A DNA stretch of 64,000 bases from Chionoecetes opilio (taxonomy: Eukaryota > Arthropoda > Malacostraca > Decapoda > Majidae): the NCBI GenBank assembly GCA_016584305.1, contig JACEEZ010018558.1:50001-114000 (forward strand), written 5' to 3'. The notes below the pieces were generated by a model. The model had not been told where the DNA came from. It did no database searches and saw nothing but the letters and a program-made list of their open reading frames with translations. Position numbers and translations under genes: made by a program. Below, in pieces: positions 49,038 through 64,000 of the stretch (positions are counted from its first letter, which is position 1; the number at the start of each line of letters is the position of its first letter).

Positions 49038-50133
49038 CTCAACTAAACTGAGCAATCTCATGTTTTCACTGGGCATCTCATGCCTCACAACTCTGTTGTA
49101 GGACATGAACAAGAAAGTGGCCAAAAAAATAATGTATCTCTGCATATTGTGATGTTATAACTGCATCTCTTCGCTTACACTCGGCATATAGTCAGTCGCA
49201 TAAAGTCGTATTTTTGTCCTTTTGATCTTTTCCTGCAGGCTCAGGCTCTTCAATTTCATTCCCTTCTGCTGGAGACACCCCCTTGCGTTGTATGGAGCGA
49301 CAGCTTGAAAATACAGTACGCATACTGTATGATGTAATCACCAAAACACGTAAAAAAGAGGTGCAAAGTAAAGCAATGTCGGGGAACGAGGCATGTATGG
49401 CTGTTAGCTGAGCCGTGTTAGTCGTCAAAGCACGTGTATTTGGATACGAATTCCGGTTTTGTGTTGGTCGAATTGACAAAAGATTTGGTTGCTTGCTTCA
49501 AAAAACACAAACCAAGTTGGTAGGAGACAACAAAATAAATAATACAAATGCAAACAATTATGCAAACAATATCACAAAGTAGTATATATACACGACATTT
49601 TCAGCAAAGTGGTATGTTACATTGGGATTTCGTAAATCCAAACGGTGCTTGTGTACGACAGAAAACATGGTGCAGGCTACGCACTGGATTCTGACCTTTG
49701 CTGTGATATTTGCAACCTATTTTAGTTGTTTTTGGGATTACATCATACATGTACTGTATATCAGATAGTCAGCTACCAATTCACGCAAAAGGGGGTCTCC
49801 AGGCAGGACAGGGAATGAAAATTTAGAGCCGAGCCTGCAGGGAAAAAGGTTTTGAAAGGCTGGCAAGGATGGATGCCAGGTGCATCCATGCGTGCTATTT
49901 TGTGCTGAGTTTGATATCAACATCCAGCACATTCCATTCACCGCTCACTGGTATGAGCTGTAAAGTTTTATGCTTTTACACAGTACGGAATTGTAATTAT
50001 TCTATTTTTTTCTTTTTTATGTTCCCCATGTATAATCAGAGGAGGATCAATGCCATTAACTCAGCACAATGAATAATCACGCAAGGGCAGCGCCCCTATA
50101 TCGGGCCGAGCTTATAAGGGATGTTACTGATAT

Positions 50134-51064
50134 TCTTATTCGTACTCGTTAGGGAATTTTGAAATAGTCGTAAGTCGTATTGATCTACATACAGCTGCTT
50201 ATATTCACTCATCCCCGCAGCTTGCAGATCTACGAATGATTAGCACCTCTTTTGACTCAGTGACTTAACTTCATCACAAAGAATTTTTTGAAAAAAACTG
50301 CAGTTGATACATGACATGGTACCATATGGTTATAAGGGGAGAGTCTGGCCGTCGAAAAATATGATTTTTTTTTTTAAATATACGAACTTATGAGATATAT
50401 GGTCTATGGCAAACCCTATTCATTTGGCTTTCGAATGGTGGATTTTTTCAGCCGGACAAAATGTAAATGCCCATAGTGAAGGACATTTAGAAACCTTTTC
50501 AAAAACGTACAAAAAGAAAAAAAAAACTTACTATAGAATTTTTTTAGAAATTCGTTCCCCTATATCAAAAACTAATACTTAAAAAAATAAAAAAACAAGC
50601 AATCATTCAGGGTGAAGTTTGTTACCCATGGTAAACAATTCGGGAACACAATTTTGGATATAAAACCTGCAAACCTGTTCACAAAATTTTTGTGGAAAAC
50701 AAATGTATACATCAAAAAGGACTAGAAAAGAAAAGAGAGAAAAGAGAAGGAATTTACACTGAAAGAAGACAATAAACAAGAAGAGGAAGACAGACAAGGA
50801 AATCCAAACCGGAAAGCTATGCCACCTGGTGAATTTTGATCGAACTTGCAACAATGAGGGGGTGGTGGGCCTGACATCCTCGCTTTGAGCAATTTAATTA
50901 ATACCATATAAGAGGGACAAGGGTTGGAGATCTTTTTTATGAGCATTGATAGTGCTATACGATGACCATAAACATTATGGTGCACGTAGCATGGACAGTA
51001 TAGTACCATTCACTGGATGTGTGCACAGAAACTAGTCAAAACTTCAAACGCATTTTTCTCAAAA
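50134..51064. other. No gene recognised
   Basis: AT-rich DNA with A and T runs near 50360 and 50517. Frames at 50603-51009 on the minus strand overlap each other and lack recognisable motifs. Confidence 0.4.
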
Positions 51065-54000
51065 CTGAGTAGAAAATGAACATTAAAATCATCTCTGCTT
51101 TTTATTTTTTGGCACGATTTTCCACGAAACTTTAGGAACACAACAAAATCAATTTTGTTTATTTTTAACAATGATGGTAAAAAAAAAATTCGAAACCCCC
51201 AATTTTCAGAAAATGCATCAGAACAAATTGTTAGAATAAAAATGAATTATCAGATGCTCAGTCACAAGGAAATCGGTCAAAAAATGGCTGAGAAAGAAGC
51301 AATTCAAAATTCATCAAAAACAACGACAAAAATTGTTTCCTTAATATTTCACATTTATCCTTTCATCTGATTATCAGTTGCAAATATTTCATGTGATAAA
51401 CAAGGGTACAATATACACAACATTATAAATTATTCAGGACCGAGATGCAATTTTTAATGCACGTTAGGACTCTCACCTTAAGTGACCCAAGTGGGTAAGA
51501 CACCCCCCCAAACGGCATAGCTCACTAACTTAACCTGGACCTTGGTTAATAATCTAACAAAACTGAACCTCATGTTTTTTTATTCATTTCCGACATCTGA
51601 TGTAGGGATTATAATGCTTAAATAGTCAGTATCACAAGGTTGAGGACAATTATTTCTTTTGTTTGGTATTAAACTGCCTGTAGAACTGTTTATTTTTCTT
51701 TAATTATAATTGTCCATGCCCCTACTATTATAACCCTAAACCACAGCAAGAAATTGCTTTTCCATTAATCCGCGTAATATTGTTACCTTATTTGTGTTTT
51801 GTTCAACATCCATATCGATCTAAAGCCTCACTAGGGAAATACATAGAAACAGAATACCCTTCCTCCCTCTCCACGCATGTACTCATCCATCATTTCATAT
51901 AATCTTATGACGCTGACCTTTGGCCTTTCTCCTCTTTACTCGATACAGATTTCACAGCTGACGCTTATCAATAATATGGGGACCATGGATTAGCCAAAAA
52001 AAAAAAAAAAAAAAAAAAAACAGCCGGCAATAACCCACGTGCATCGTATGCCTACCTGGCCACATCTAATTTCGTAACGCCATGTGCAATCTCCTTACAT
52101 ACGTCTAATCACTACACTGCCACCCAATATCCAATGCCATAGCCAACCTCCTTAGGCCTTACAAGGTGTCCAAATTCTTCTGTAACGTCACATACACGAG
52201 GTGTCCAATTCTTAACGTCACATGCCATCTGTCGTAACACCCATCCAATCTCCTAATGCGTGTACAAATCTATAGTCTACTTAACAGAAGGGTGAAGGGT
52301 TTTACATCCTATCAAACTATCTCACCTATCCATATCTATGTAACTACTAATATTTCAGGCTCCACCAATAAGACAAGGAAAATAGAAATAAGAAAATGAT
52401 TGAAGCACAATGAACCCACCCATTAGCAGAGTAGGGCATCTCACAGACTGGAGCCGATAGAAGAAACTCTACACACATACAAACTTCAGAGCGAGTAGCA
52501 GACAGAAGGGCGTGAAGGTTGATGGAGAAGTGAATACGGAAGTGGGGAGCGACATGGAAGTCAGTAGCAAGAGGGTACAGACAAAGGTTGAAGACTTGGT
52601 AGGTTAACGGAGCGTTCAGATATTTGCTATCAGATAATAGAATCAATTCTTAATCCTGATTTTCCTTCACTCTAGCTTGATAAAGTGCATATGCTAAAGT
52701 TAACTAAGAATGAGTAACCACCTTTCTTCCCTCTCTCTAGGCAAAGAAATTAAGGAGTAATTTCAGTGAAATTATGAAGATAGGCTTCCTCATTACTATT
52801 CGTAGATATTCTTGATTTTAATTAAGTTGGTACCTTTAATCAGGGGGGACACAAGCCTCTTTATCATCATTATCATATTGTATCTTTAGTCTCTCTCATC
52901 TTTAATAGAGCCCAAGAGCCAAGGGAGGGGGAGGAGGAGGAAGAAGAAGAAAGCACAGAACCCAGCAACACACCATTGCCAGACTCAAACCCAAATGCCA
53001 ATACGATGAAAAAAAGCGATCCCCCTCAAAAAACTCCGACCGCTGCCACCACAGGGAATGAAAAACCAAAAGAAAAAAAAGGAAAGGGACCCCCGAAAAA
53101 GAAAGAGAAACCAGGTAGACAACTTTTCAGCAAGTGAAAAGGGGGGAAGGAAGAAGCAAAATTTCCTTGCAAGAATTTTATAAAGGAGACCTACAGCACC
53201 ACAAAAAAAAATACATAGAGGGGAACAAAGAAAAATTGAAGTAAAGGAAACAAGTTTACTCATAACATTTTCGCAGTATTTTGTTCCCCCGCGAGGGCAG
53301 AGAAAACCCAGCCGCCACAACGTGCACAACAACAACAACCCTGCAGCCCCCCACCCGCATCCCTCCTGTAAAATTGATCAAAAAGTGGAGCTTATGTTTT
53401 TTTGGTCCCACAGTCCCCAAGGGGAAAGAATTTGTTCTGCTAGTATGTTATTGTGTGGTGGTGATTCCAGCGTTTTGGTGGGTGAGGATTGTGATGAAAC
53501 TCAAAGTGGGAAAGAAATTGTTTTATCCTACTCTTTTTTTAAAGTAATTGAAAAATTTTCCATGTATGTCCTAATTGTACTTACTTTTCGGGTAAATAAG
53601 AGTTTTCATTAATCTGTGATGTATAAACAGGGGGGAAAAAATACAAATGGTCCGTATTAACCTTAGATTAAAACTTTTTTGAAGTGTCTTGATCAGTACA
53701 AAGAGAATATCGTCTTTTATCTTTACTAATGAGGATTGAAGAATTCTCACATTTTTTTTTTTTTTTGGTTCATGTTATATGGAAAGAGAAAATAAGGCTT
53801 ATCCTTACATACGAGGGGGTTTTGAATAACCAGTTTGCACACTTTTGCCCAGTGCAGTTACAGGGCCATAAAAAAATGCGCTTTAAAAAGAAAAAAAATC
53901 CAAAACTCGCCTTTTTGATAAACGAAAACACATTTCCCCAAAAGGGGTTTCCACCCCACAAAGACAGATCGGGGTGTAAACCCCTTACCTCCCCGCTCCC

Positions 54001-55274
54001 TTTGCAACCTGGGAAACAAGGATTTTTTTTAGAGGGAGTAAAGAGGGAACTAGAGGATGTCCAGCGTTAATAAAAACAATGCTCTAAAAAAAAAAAGACT
54101 GGAAGGTCAGGGTGTTTAGATGGAATGCTATGCTCCATAAACTTAAGTTTAGATATTATGATTTTTTTATTTTTTTTAGTTCAAGGAGTGGAGGTAAAAA
54201 TTTTATACAAAAATTTAGAAAAAAAATATGATCATTGATTCATGAAAACAACATTACAACGCCCCAACCCTTTTAAACATCTAAAGCATTTAAAACCACC
54301 CCTTATCCCTTAACTTTACCGGAAATCCAAAGGCTCAAAGTTACTTCCCAGCCGGGCGCTTCTTACACATTTCGGAATGGCTCAAAAATTAAAAGTTTTT
54401 CCCCTGTGACAGGGGTAATGGCTTTGATACACCCATATGTACATCCCTCAAATTTTTTTTTCTGTTTTTTTTTAAACTCTTTTTTTTTTCCCGTCCCAAA
54501 TTTTCCTTCTCCCTCTTCTCTCTCCCTCTCTCTCTCTCTCTCTTTCGGCCCTTTCGCAGATGGTTGCGTTATTACGGGAAGGGGATTTTATAGGGAGGGC
54601 GACGCATCCTCTACATCTCTACCTGCCCCCCCCGGGCAGAAGGAGGAGGTGGCTCCCCAACCTCTTTTGCTGGGAGGGTAAACGCGACAAACACGTGTTT
54701 CTTTTAAATTTTCTTATGCTTTTTTTATCCGCCTGCCCTGCTTGCCATTAGGCTTAGTTTTGTTCCTAAAAGCTCCCTTTAGGGTAGCCGTGGCAAAAGT
54801 TCCCCTGTGTAATGCTGTACACCCATTTTTTTTCAAATATTTTTTCTTTTCTTTCCCCCTTTTCTCTGTTTTTTGTTTCCCTTTCCTTTGTATGCAACTT
54901 TTTTTCTTCCAAACAATAGGGGGGCACGTAGGAGAAGTAGGGTTTCTCAAAACATATGAAAAATTTTCACTAATCTCAGGGATGGGGGAGATGACGAGCA
55001 TCTGAACAGGGATCACTATAAAAAAAATCCTGCCTGCGCCACGAAGGATGGTCAACCATTACGGGCCCCAAAGGGAAACCCCCGGGCCTACCAGCCAAGC
55101 CCCGGTGGTTTGCCCACAGGCGCTATAGCACAAAGAGAAAAAAAAAAACCCAAAAACACACACACACATTTACTTCAACCCCCAAGCAGCCCCCTTCATC
55201 ACTTCATCTTTTATAGCAGTTACCTTTAACCATCCAAACCAAAAGCCCCACCTCATACCTCATCTTTTATGAAA
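51065..55274 (+). repeat. Duplication copy D1 of the OGFOD1-like locus
   Basis: Collinear with 55276-59650, for example CATCTCTGCTTTTTATTTTT (51092) against CATCTCTGCTTTTATTTTTG (55304), and exon-like blocks in the same order. D1 is much noisier, with extra homopolymers (A, G, C and T runs) where D2 has mixed sequence. Its right end stops inside the start of the 21-bp minisatellite, directly before an N at 55275. Confidence 0.75.
52889..54685 (+). pseudogene. Degraded copy of OGFOD1-like exons 1-4
   Basis: Four blocks correspond to the exons of the intact-looking copy: 52889-53438 (exon 1), about 53960-54096 (exon 2, still EGVKRELEDVQR), about 54322-54430 (exon 3, with a piece lost) and about 54560-54680 (exon 4). 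Frame shifts occur in every block, and the exon 1 donor has lost a G. The errors are mostly homopolymer changes, so this may be poor consensus of a real allele rather than a true pseudogene. As in the other copy, exon 4 shows GRATHPLHLYLP-type shifted reading and no HxD. Confidence 0.6.
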
Positions 55275-55275
55275 N
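55275..55275. other. Single ambiguous base (N)
   Basis: The only N in the window. It sits exactly at the D1/D2 boundary, so it probably marks an assembly join. Confidence 0.9.
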
Positions 55276-56924
55276 AACTAGAATACTTTCAACTTACATA
55301 ATTCATCTCTGCTTTTATTTTTGGCACGATTTTCACGAAACTTTAGGACACACAAAATCAATTTTGTTTATTTTTAACAATATGTAAAAAAAATTCGAAA
55401 ACAATTTTCAAAAAATGATCAGAACAAATTGTTAGAATAACAATGAATTATCAGATGCTCATGTCACAAGGAAATCGGTCAAAAAATGGCTGAGAAGAAG
55501 CAATTCAAAATTTCATCAAAAAACGACAAAAATTGTTTCCTTAAATATTTCACATTTATCCTTTCATCTGATTAGCTTGAAATTTTCATGTGATAACAAG
55601 GGTACTAATATACACAACATATAAATTATTCATGACCGAAGATGCAATTTTTAATGCACGTCAGACTCTCCCCTTAAGCTGACCCAAGTGGGGTAGACAC
55701 CCCCCCAAACGCTAGCTCACTAACTTAACCTGGACTTTGGTTACATAATCTAACAAAACTGAACCTCATGTTTTTTTATTCATTTCCGACATCTGATGTA
55801 GGGATTATAAATGCTTTAAATAGTCAGATCTACAAGTTGAGGACAATTATTGCTTTGTTTGTATTAAACTGCTGTAGAACTGTTTATTTTTCTTTAATTA
55901 TAACTTGTCCATGCCCCTTACTATTTATAACCCTAAAACCACATCAAGAAATTGCTCTTTCCATTAATACGCGTAATATTTGTTCCTTATTTTGTGTTTT
56001 TTCTTCATCCATCTCGTCTATAGCCTCACAGCATGATCATAAACAGAATACCACTCCTCCCCCTCTCCACGCATTACTCATCCATCATTCATCTAATCTT
56101 CTAACCCCACGTGCATCTTATTTCCTACCGCCACATCTAATTTCTTAACGCCATGTGCAATCTCCTTACACTACGTCTAATCACCTAACACTGCACCCAA
56201 TATCCAATGCCATAGCCAACCTCCTTAGTCCTTACAAGGTGTCCAATCTCTTAACGTCACATACACGGTGTCCAATCTCTTAACGTCACATGCAATCTCG
56301 TAACACCCATCCAATCTCCTAATGCCGTGTACAATCTATAGTCTACTTAACAGAAGGGTGAAGGGTTTTACATCTATCAAACTATCTCACCTATCCATAT
56401 CTATGTAACTACTATATATTTTCAGGCTCACCAATAAGACAAGGAAAATAGAAAAGAAAATGATGAAGCACAATGAAACCCACCATTAGCAGAGTAAGGC
56501 ATCTCACAGCTTGACAGATAGAAACTCTCACACTACAGACTTCAGAGGAGAGCAGCAGAAGGGCTTGAAGGTTGATGGAGAGAATACGGAAGTGGGAGCG
56601 AATGGAAGTCAGTCGCAGAGGTACAGACAAAGGTGAAGATTGGTCAGGTTAACGAGCGTTCAGAATTGCTATCAATAATAGATCAATTCTTTACTCCTGA
56701 TTTTCCTTTCACTCTAGCTTGATAAAGTGTTATGTACAGTTAACTAGAATGAGTAAACCTTTCTTTCCCTCTCTCTAGGCAAAACATTAAGGAGTAATTT
56801 CAGTGAAATTATGAAGATAGGCTTCCTCATATACTCATTCGTAGATATTCTTGATAATTTAAGTTTGTACCTTTAATCAGGAGGGACAAGCCTGTATCAT
56901 CATTATCATTATTTGTATCTTTAG
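55276..56924 (+). other. Sequence 5' of the first identified OGFOD1-like exon
   Basis: D2 counterpart of 51065-52888. It contains repeated GTCCAATCTCTTAACGTCAC-type strings (56230-56310) and the pyrimidine tract plus AG at 56763-56779. No convincing coding exon could be picked. The true first exon, if there is one, is probably here or in no part of this window. Confidence 0.4.
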
Positions 56925-61543
<4,619 letters not shown>

Positions 61544-61576
61544 GTGAGGGGGAGAGGAACTCTGGTTATGTGGGTA

Positions 61577-62329
61577 CAGGTTGACCATCACTAATCCGGC
61601 AACCACAGGACCTTAGGACTGCCGGATTTTCAAAATTTCCGGATTATTGATGTTTTGTCCCCTGACTCTATATATGCTGTATACAGGGCCCCGTCTTTCT
61701 GCTCTAGTCTCCTGTCCCACTCCTCTCTGCCTAGCACTGTTACTATTGACGCTGTAAGCCTTTCCCTCTGACTCCTATACTTGTTGCATTCCACAATGAC
61801 ATGTTCTACGGTTTCTTTCTCTCCTACCCTGCAGCTACAATTCTGGTTCTCCAGTTCCCTGTTCCTTCCGTTGACTTCCAAGGTGCCTGTTCTTGCGTTA
61901 TAGAGTAACTTACTCCCCCAGTCTCCTACATGCCAGGTCACCTCCTCTGGTTTCTGTTTCCACCTGTACCACAGCAACGTTGATTTCCTGTCGGAAGGTG
62001 AGCATACAGCTGATTCAAAGCGCCATTTTTACAAAACACAGCGCCATCAAAACAAACGGCGCCAGGGAACAGGCGCCTTCCATTGGCAGGGACAGAAAGG
62101 GCTACAGAGTGGCAAAGAAAGAAGATATGTGTCAAGTTCAAGCACGAGCTTGACAGACTGACCTACAAAGCGATACTAAGCAGAAAAGGTCACAAGAAGA
62201 AGAAGAAGAAGAAGCCTCCCAAAAACAGTGGCGCGCCAACCCGGGAAATTTGAAACTGCGGTCTAAAATTCATGCCGGAAAACTGATTGAACCGGAATAT
62301 TGATTGCCAGATTAGTGATGGTCAACCTG
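61577..62329. mobile_element. Pogo/Tigger-type MITE with TA target site
   Basis: The ends CAGGTTGACCATCACTAATC (left) and GATTAGTGATGGTCAACCTG (right) are perfect inverted copies over 20 bp, with one mismatch over 26 bp, flanked by TA on both sides (61575-61576, 62330-62331). The terminal sequence style is that of pogo/Tigger elements. It contains a LINE fragment and an (AAG)n tract (62191-62213). No transposase is visible. Confidence 0.7.
61650..61977 (-). mobile_element. LINE C-terminal fragment inside the MITE
   Basis: The minus-strand frame reads EVTWHVGDWGSKLLYNARTG, RELENQNCSCRVGEKETVEH and VIVECNKYRSQRERL. The C-x-C...H...C zinc-knuckle-like arrangement is typical of the tail of Jockey/R1-type LINE proteins. 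Only about 110 codons remain. Confidence 0.65.
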
Positions 62330-62470
62330 TATAGGGATGTGATTGGCTGTAAGATGTTGGGTTAGGAGAACACACACACACATACAAATCTCTCTCACAA
62401 ATTTCTCTCTCTCTCTGCTATATTGAAGTTGCACTTAGGAAAACATTAGAGGAATGAAAACAGTAGTACC

Positions 62471-62475
<5 letters not shown>

Positions 62476-62515
<40 letters not shown>

Positions 62516-62534
62516 ACACCACACACACACACAC
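62476..62534. repeat. (AC)n microsatellite
   Basis: AC repeats with one TACACACACCAC interruption, immediately left of the LINE coding region. Confidence 0.95.
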
Positions 62535-64000
62535 AGAATACAAGATTCAGAGGTAGCGAAGAACCATCAAGACTAGACCTACTATTGACGAAAGAACTGG
62601 AAGTAATTAGTAAAGTAAATTATCAGTGCCCACTTGGAAAGAGTGACCATGTACTTATTGAATTTGAAGTAAATGATAACAAAAAAGAGGGGAGAAAAGA
62701 AGAACATAAGAAAGGAAGATACAATTTTGGAAAAGCAGACTTTGACGGACTAAGAACATTTTTCGGAGAGACAGACTGGAGTAGTTTCCATGCAACAAGG
62801 AGTACCCAGAAAAAATGGGATGAGTTCATCCGAATTTACACAGAAGGAATAAATAGTTATGTTCCAAGGATAGTTATCAGAGAAAAGAAAGAGAATGAAT
62901 GCTTTAACAGAAAATGTGAATTAGCAAGACTAGAAAGAAAAAAAACATGGAATAGTTGGAGGAAAAAAGGAGGTATCAACCTTTGGGAGAAGTACAAAAC
63001 AACTAGAAATGAATATGTAAGAATCCGAAGAGAAGAAGAAAGTAACTATGAGAGAAATATAATAGAAGAATGTAAGAATGAACCGAAACTTTTCTATAGA
63101 TATATAAATGGAAAAATGAAAAACAAGGAAGGAATAGATAAGCTGAAGGTAGAAGGCATAGTGTACGAAGATGCATTACAACAGGCTGAGGTAATGAATA
63201 AGTGCTTACAGACTGTATTTACAAGAGAAAGTGAATTTAAAACGAAAAATATAATAGCAACAGAAAATACGTATAATGGAAGACATAAAAGTAGACGTAA
63301 TAGAAGTAAAAAGGCTAATGGAAAATCAAGATGTGAGAAAAGCCCCGGTTCCAGATGGAGTGTCGAATTGGATAATGAAAGAGTGCAGTAACCAACTAGC
63401 AGGAAAGTTACATAGTGTAATTAAGAGTTCACTCAAGGAGAGCAGAGTCCCGCTTGATTGGAAAAGAGCAAATATTGTGCCAATTCACAAAGGAGGAGAC
63501 AAAGAAGAACCATTAAATTACAGGCCAGTATCATTAATAAGTGTAGTGGCAAAAATGTGTGAAAAAATTGTGAAGGACAGATGGTTGAAATATTTGGAAG
63601 AGACAAACACACTCGCAGGTGGCCAGTTTGGATTTAGAGGAGGAATGTCATGTACAACGAATTTATTAAGATTTTACTTGAGAGTGATCGATGTGACACA
63701 GGAGAGAGAGGGGTGGGTCGATTGCATATACTTTGACCTAAAGAAGGCATTTGACAAGGTACCTCATAAGAGACTGCTCTGGAAGCTAGAACATGTAGGA
63801 GGATTGAAGGGTGGTTTGCTGAAGTGGATGGAAGACTTTTTGAGCAACAGAGAGATGAGAACAGTAATAAAAGATCAAAAGTCAGAATGGAGCAGTGTGA
63901 TAAGTAGAGTTCCTCAAGGATCAGTATTGGCCCCAGTGATGTTCTTGGTCTATGTAAATGATATGACAGAAGGAGTAAACAGTTATATGAGTTTATTCGC
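62535..64000 (+). mobile_element. Non-LTR retrotransposon (endonuclease end plus reverse transcriptase), cut by the window end
   Basis: Starts in the C-terminal part of an apurinic-type endonuclease (TRFRGSEEPSRLDLLLTKEL and GKSDHVLIEFEV, with the conserved SDH). A lysine-rich linker follows and then, after a frame shift near 63275, the reverse transcriptase: VPIHKGGDKEEPLNYRPVSL, GGQFGFRGGMSCTTNLLRF, FDLKKAFDKVPHKRLLWKL, then PQGSVLAPVMFLVYVNDM and LFA at the border, just before the YADD box. The open part 62585-63391 carries the linker. One frame shift and loss of the 5' end make it non-autonomous. CR1/Jockey-like by motif style. Confidence 0.85.

Larger units (their letters stand above)
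48254..50133. mobile_element. Possible pogo/Tigger-like element, decayed
   Basis: The left end CAGTAAAAGCCTTATAACTC with repeated ATAACTCGG strings resembles inversely the right end GGGCCGAGCTTATAAGGG and ATGTTACTG near 50133. TA precedes the left end, but no matching TA follows the right end. No intact transposase was found in between. A SINE and a hAT-like MITE are nested inside. Low confidence. Confidence 0.3.

Overview
This is eukaryotic nuclear DNA, most likely from an arthropod and plausibly a decapod crustacean. That placement is inferred from dense microsatellites, tRNA-headed SINEs, CR1/Jockey-like LINE fragments, many small inverted-repeat elements, short exons with GT-AG introns, and an OGFOD1 protein of animal type. 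There are no bacterial features. Most of the 64 kb is repeats. Only two genes could be supported exon by exon: a small disulfide-rich gene on the minus strand (9449-11054) and an OGFOD1-like gene on the plus strand (about 56925-61543, continuing beyond the window).

Layout. 1-1268: low complexity and a small palindromic element. 1269-4206: a decayed DNA transposon with long inverted ends and a broken transposase-like gene of a family I cannot name. 4801-5180: SINE sequence. 7064-8240: antisense LINE reverse transcriptase remnant. 9449-11054: three exons, each coding one 8-cysteine module. 11160-11734: another LINE tail. 11814-12180: a 29-bp tandem array carrying AP-1-like sites. 12795-26665 (copy A) and 26770-36955 (copy B) are two diverged copies of one 9.4-10.2 kb stretch. 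Copy A also carries a 4.44-kb Gypsy-like LTR retrotransposon inside a GT microsatellite, and its gag-protease-pol block lies inverted relative to its LTRs, primer-binding site and polypurine tract. 36.5-42.4 kb is mostly microsatellites and minisatellites. 42425-43135 is a third copy of a foldback element seen in A and B. 43496-47453 is an inverted-repeat element in which one arm has expanded into about 3.3 kb of 20-bp satellite. 47455-50133 holds SINEs, a hAT-like MITE and a possible pogo-like element. 51065-55274 (D1) and 55276-59650 (D2) are two copies of the 5' part of the OGFOD1-like locus, joined at a single N. The window ends in a LINE truncated by its border.

The OGFOD1-like gene has seven exons whose phases all agree. 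However, the Fe(II)-binding HxD motif and the 2-oxoglutarate-binding arginine known for OGFOD1 are not visible, while the distal histidine is, so this may be a pseudoenzyme paralogue. The disulfide-rich gene looks like a secreted peptide precursor; its signal-peptide exon was not found.

Sequence quality matters here. Copies A and D1 show alternating or mixed sequence replaced by homopolymer runs, next to a cleaner copy of the same DNA. Copy B and the satellite have frequent small insertions. I read this as poorly polished long-read consensus and possibly retained haplotype duplication, so open reading frames in 12.8-21.8 kb, 26.8-47 kb and 51-55 kb should not be trusted.
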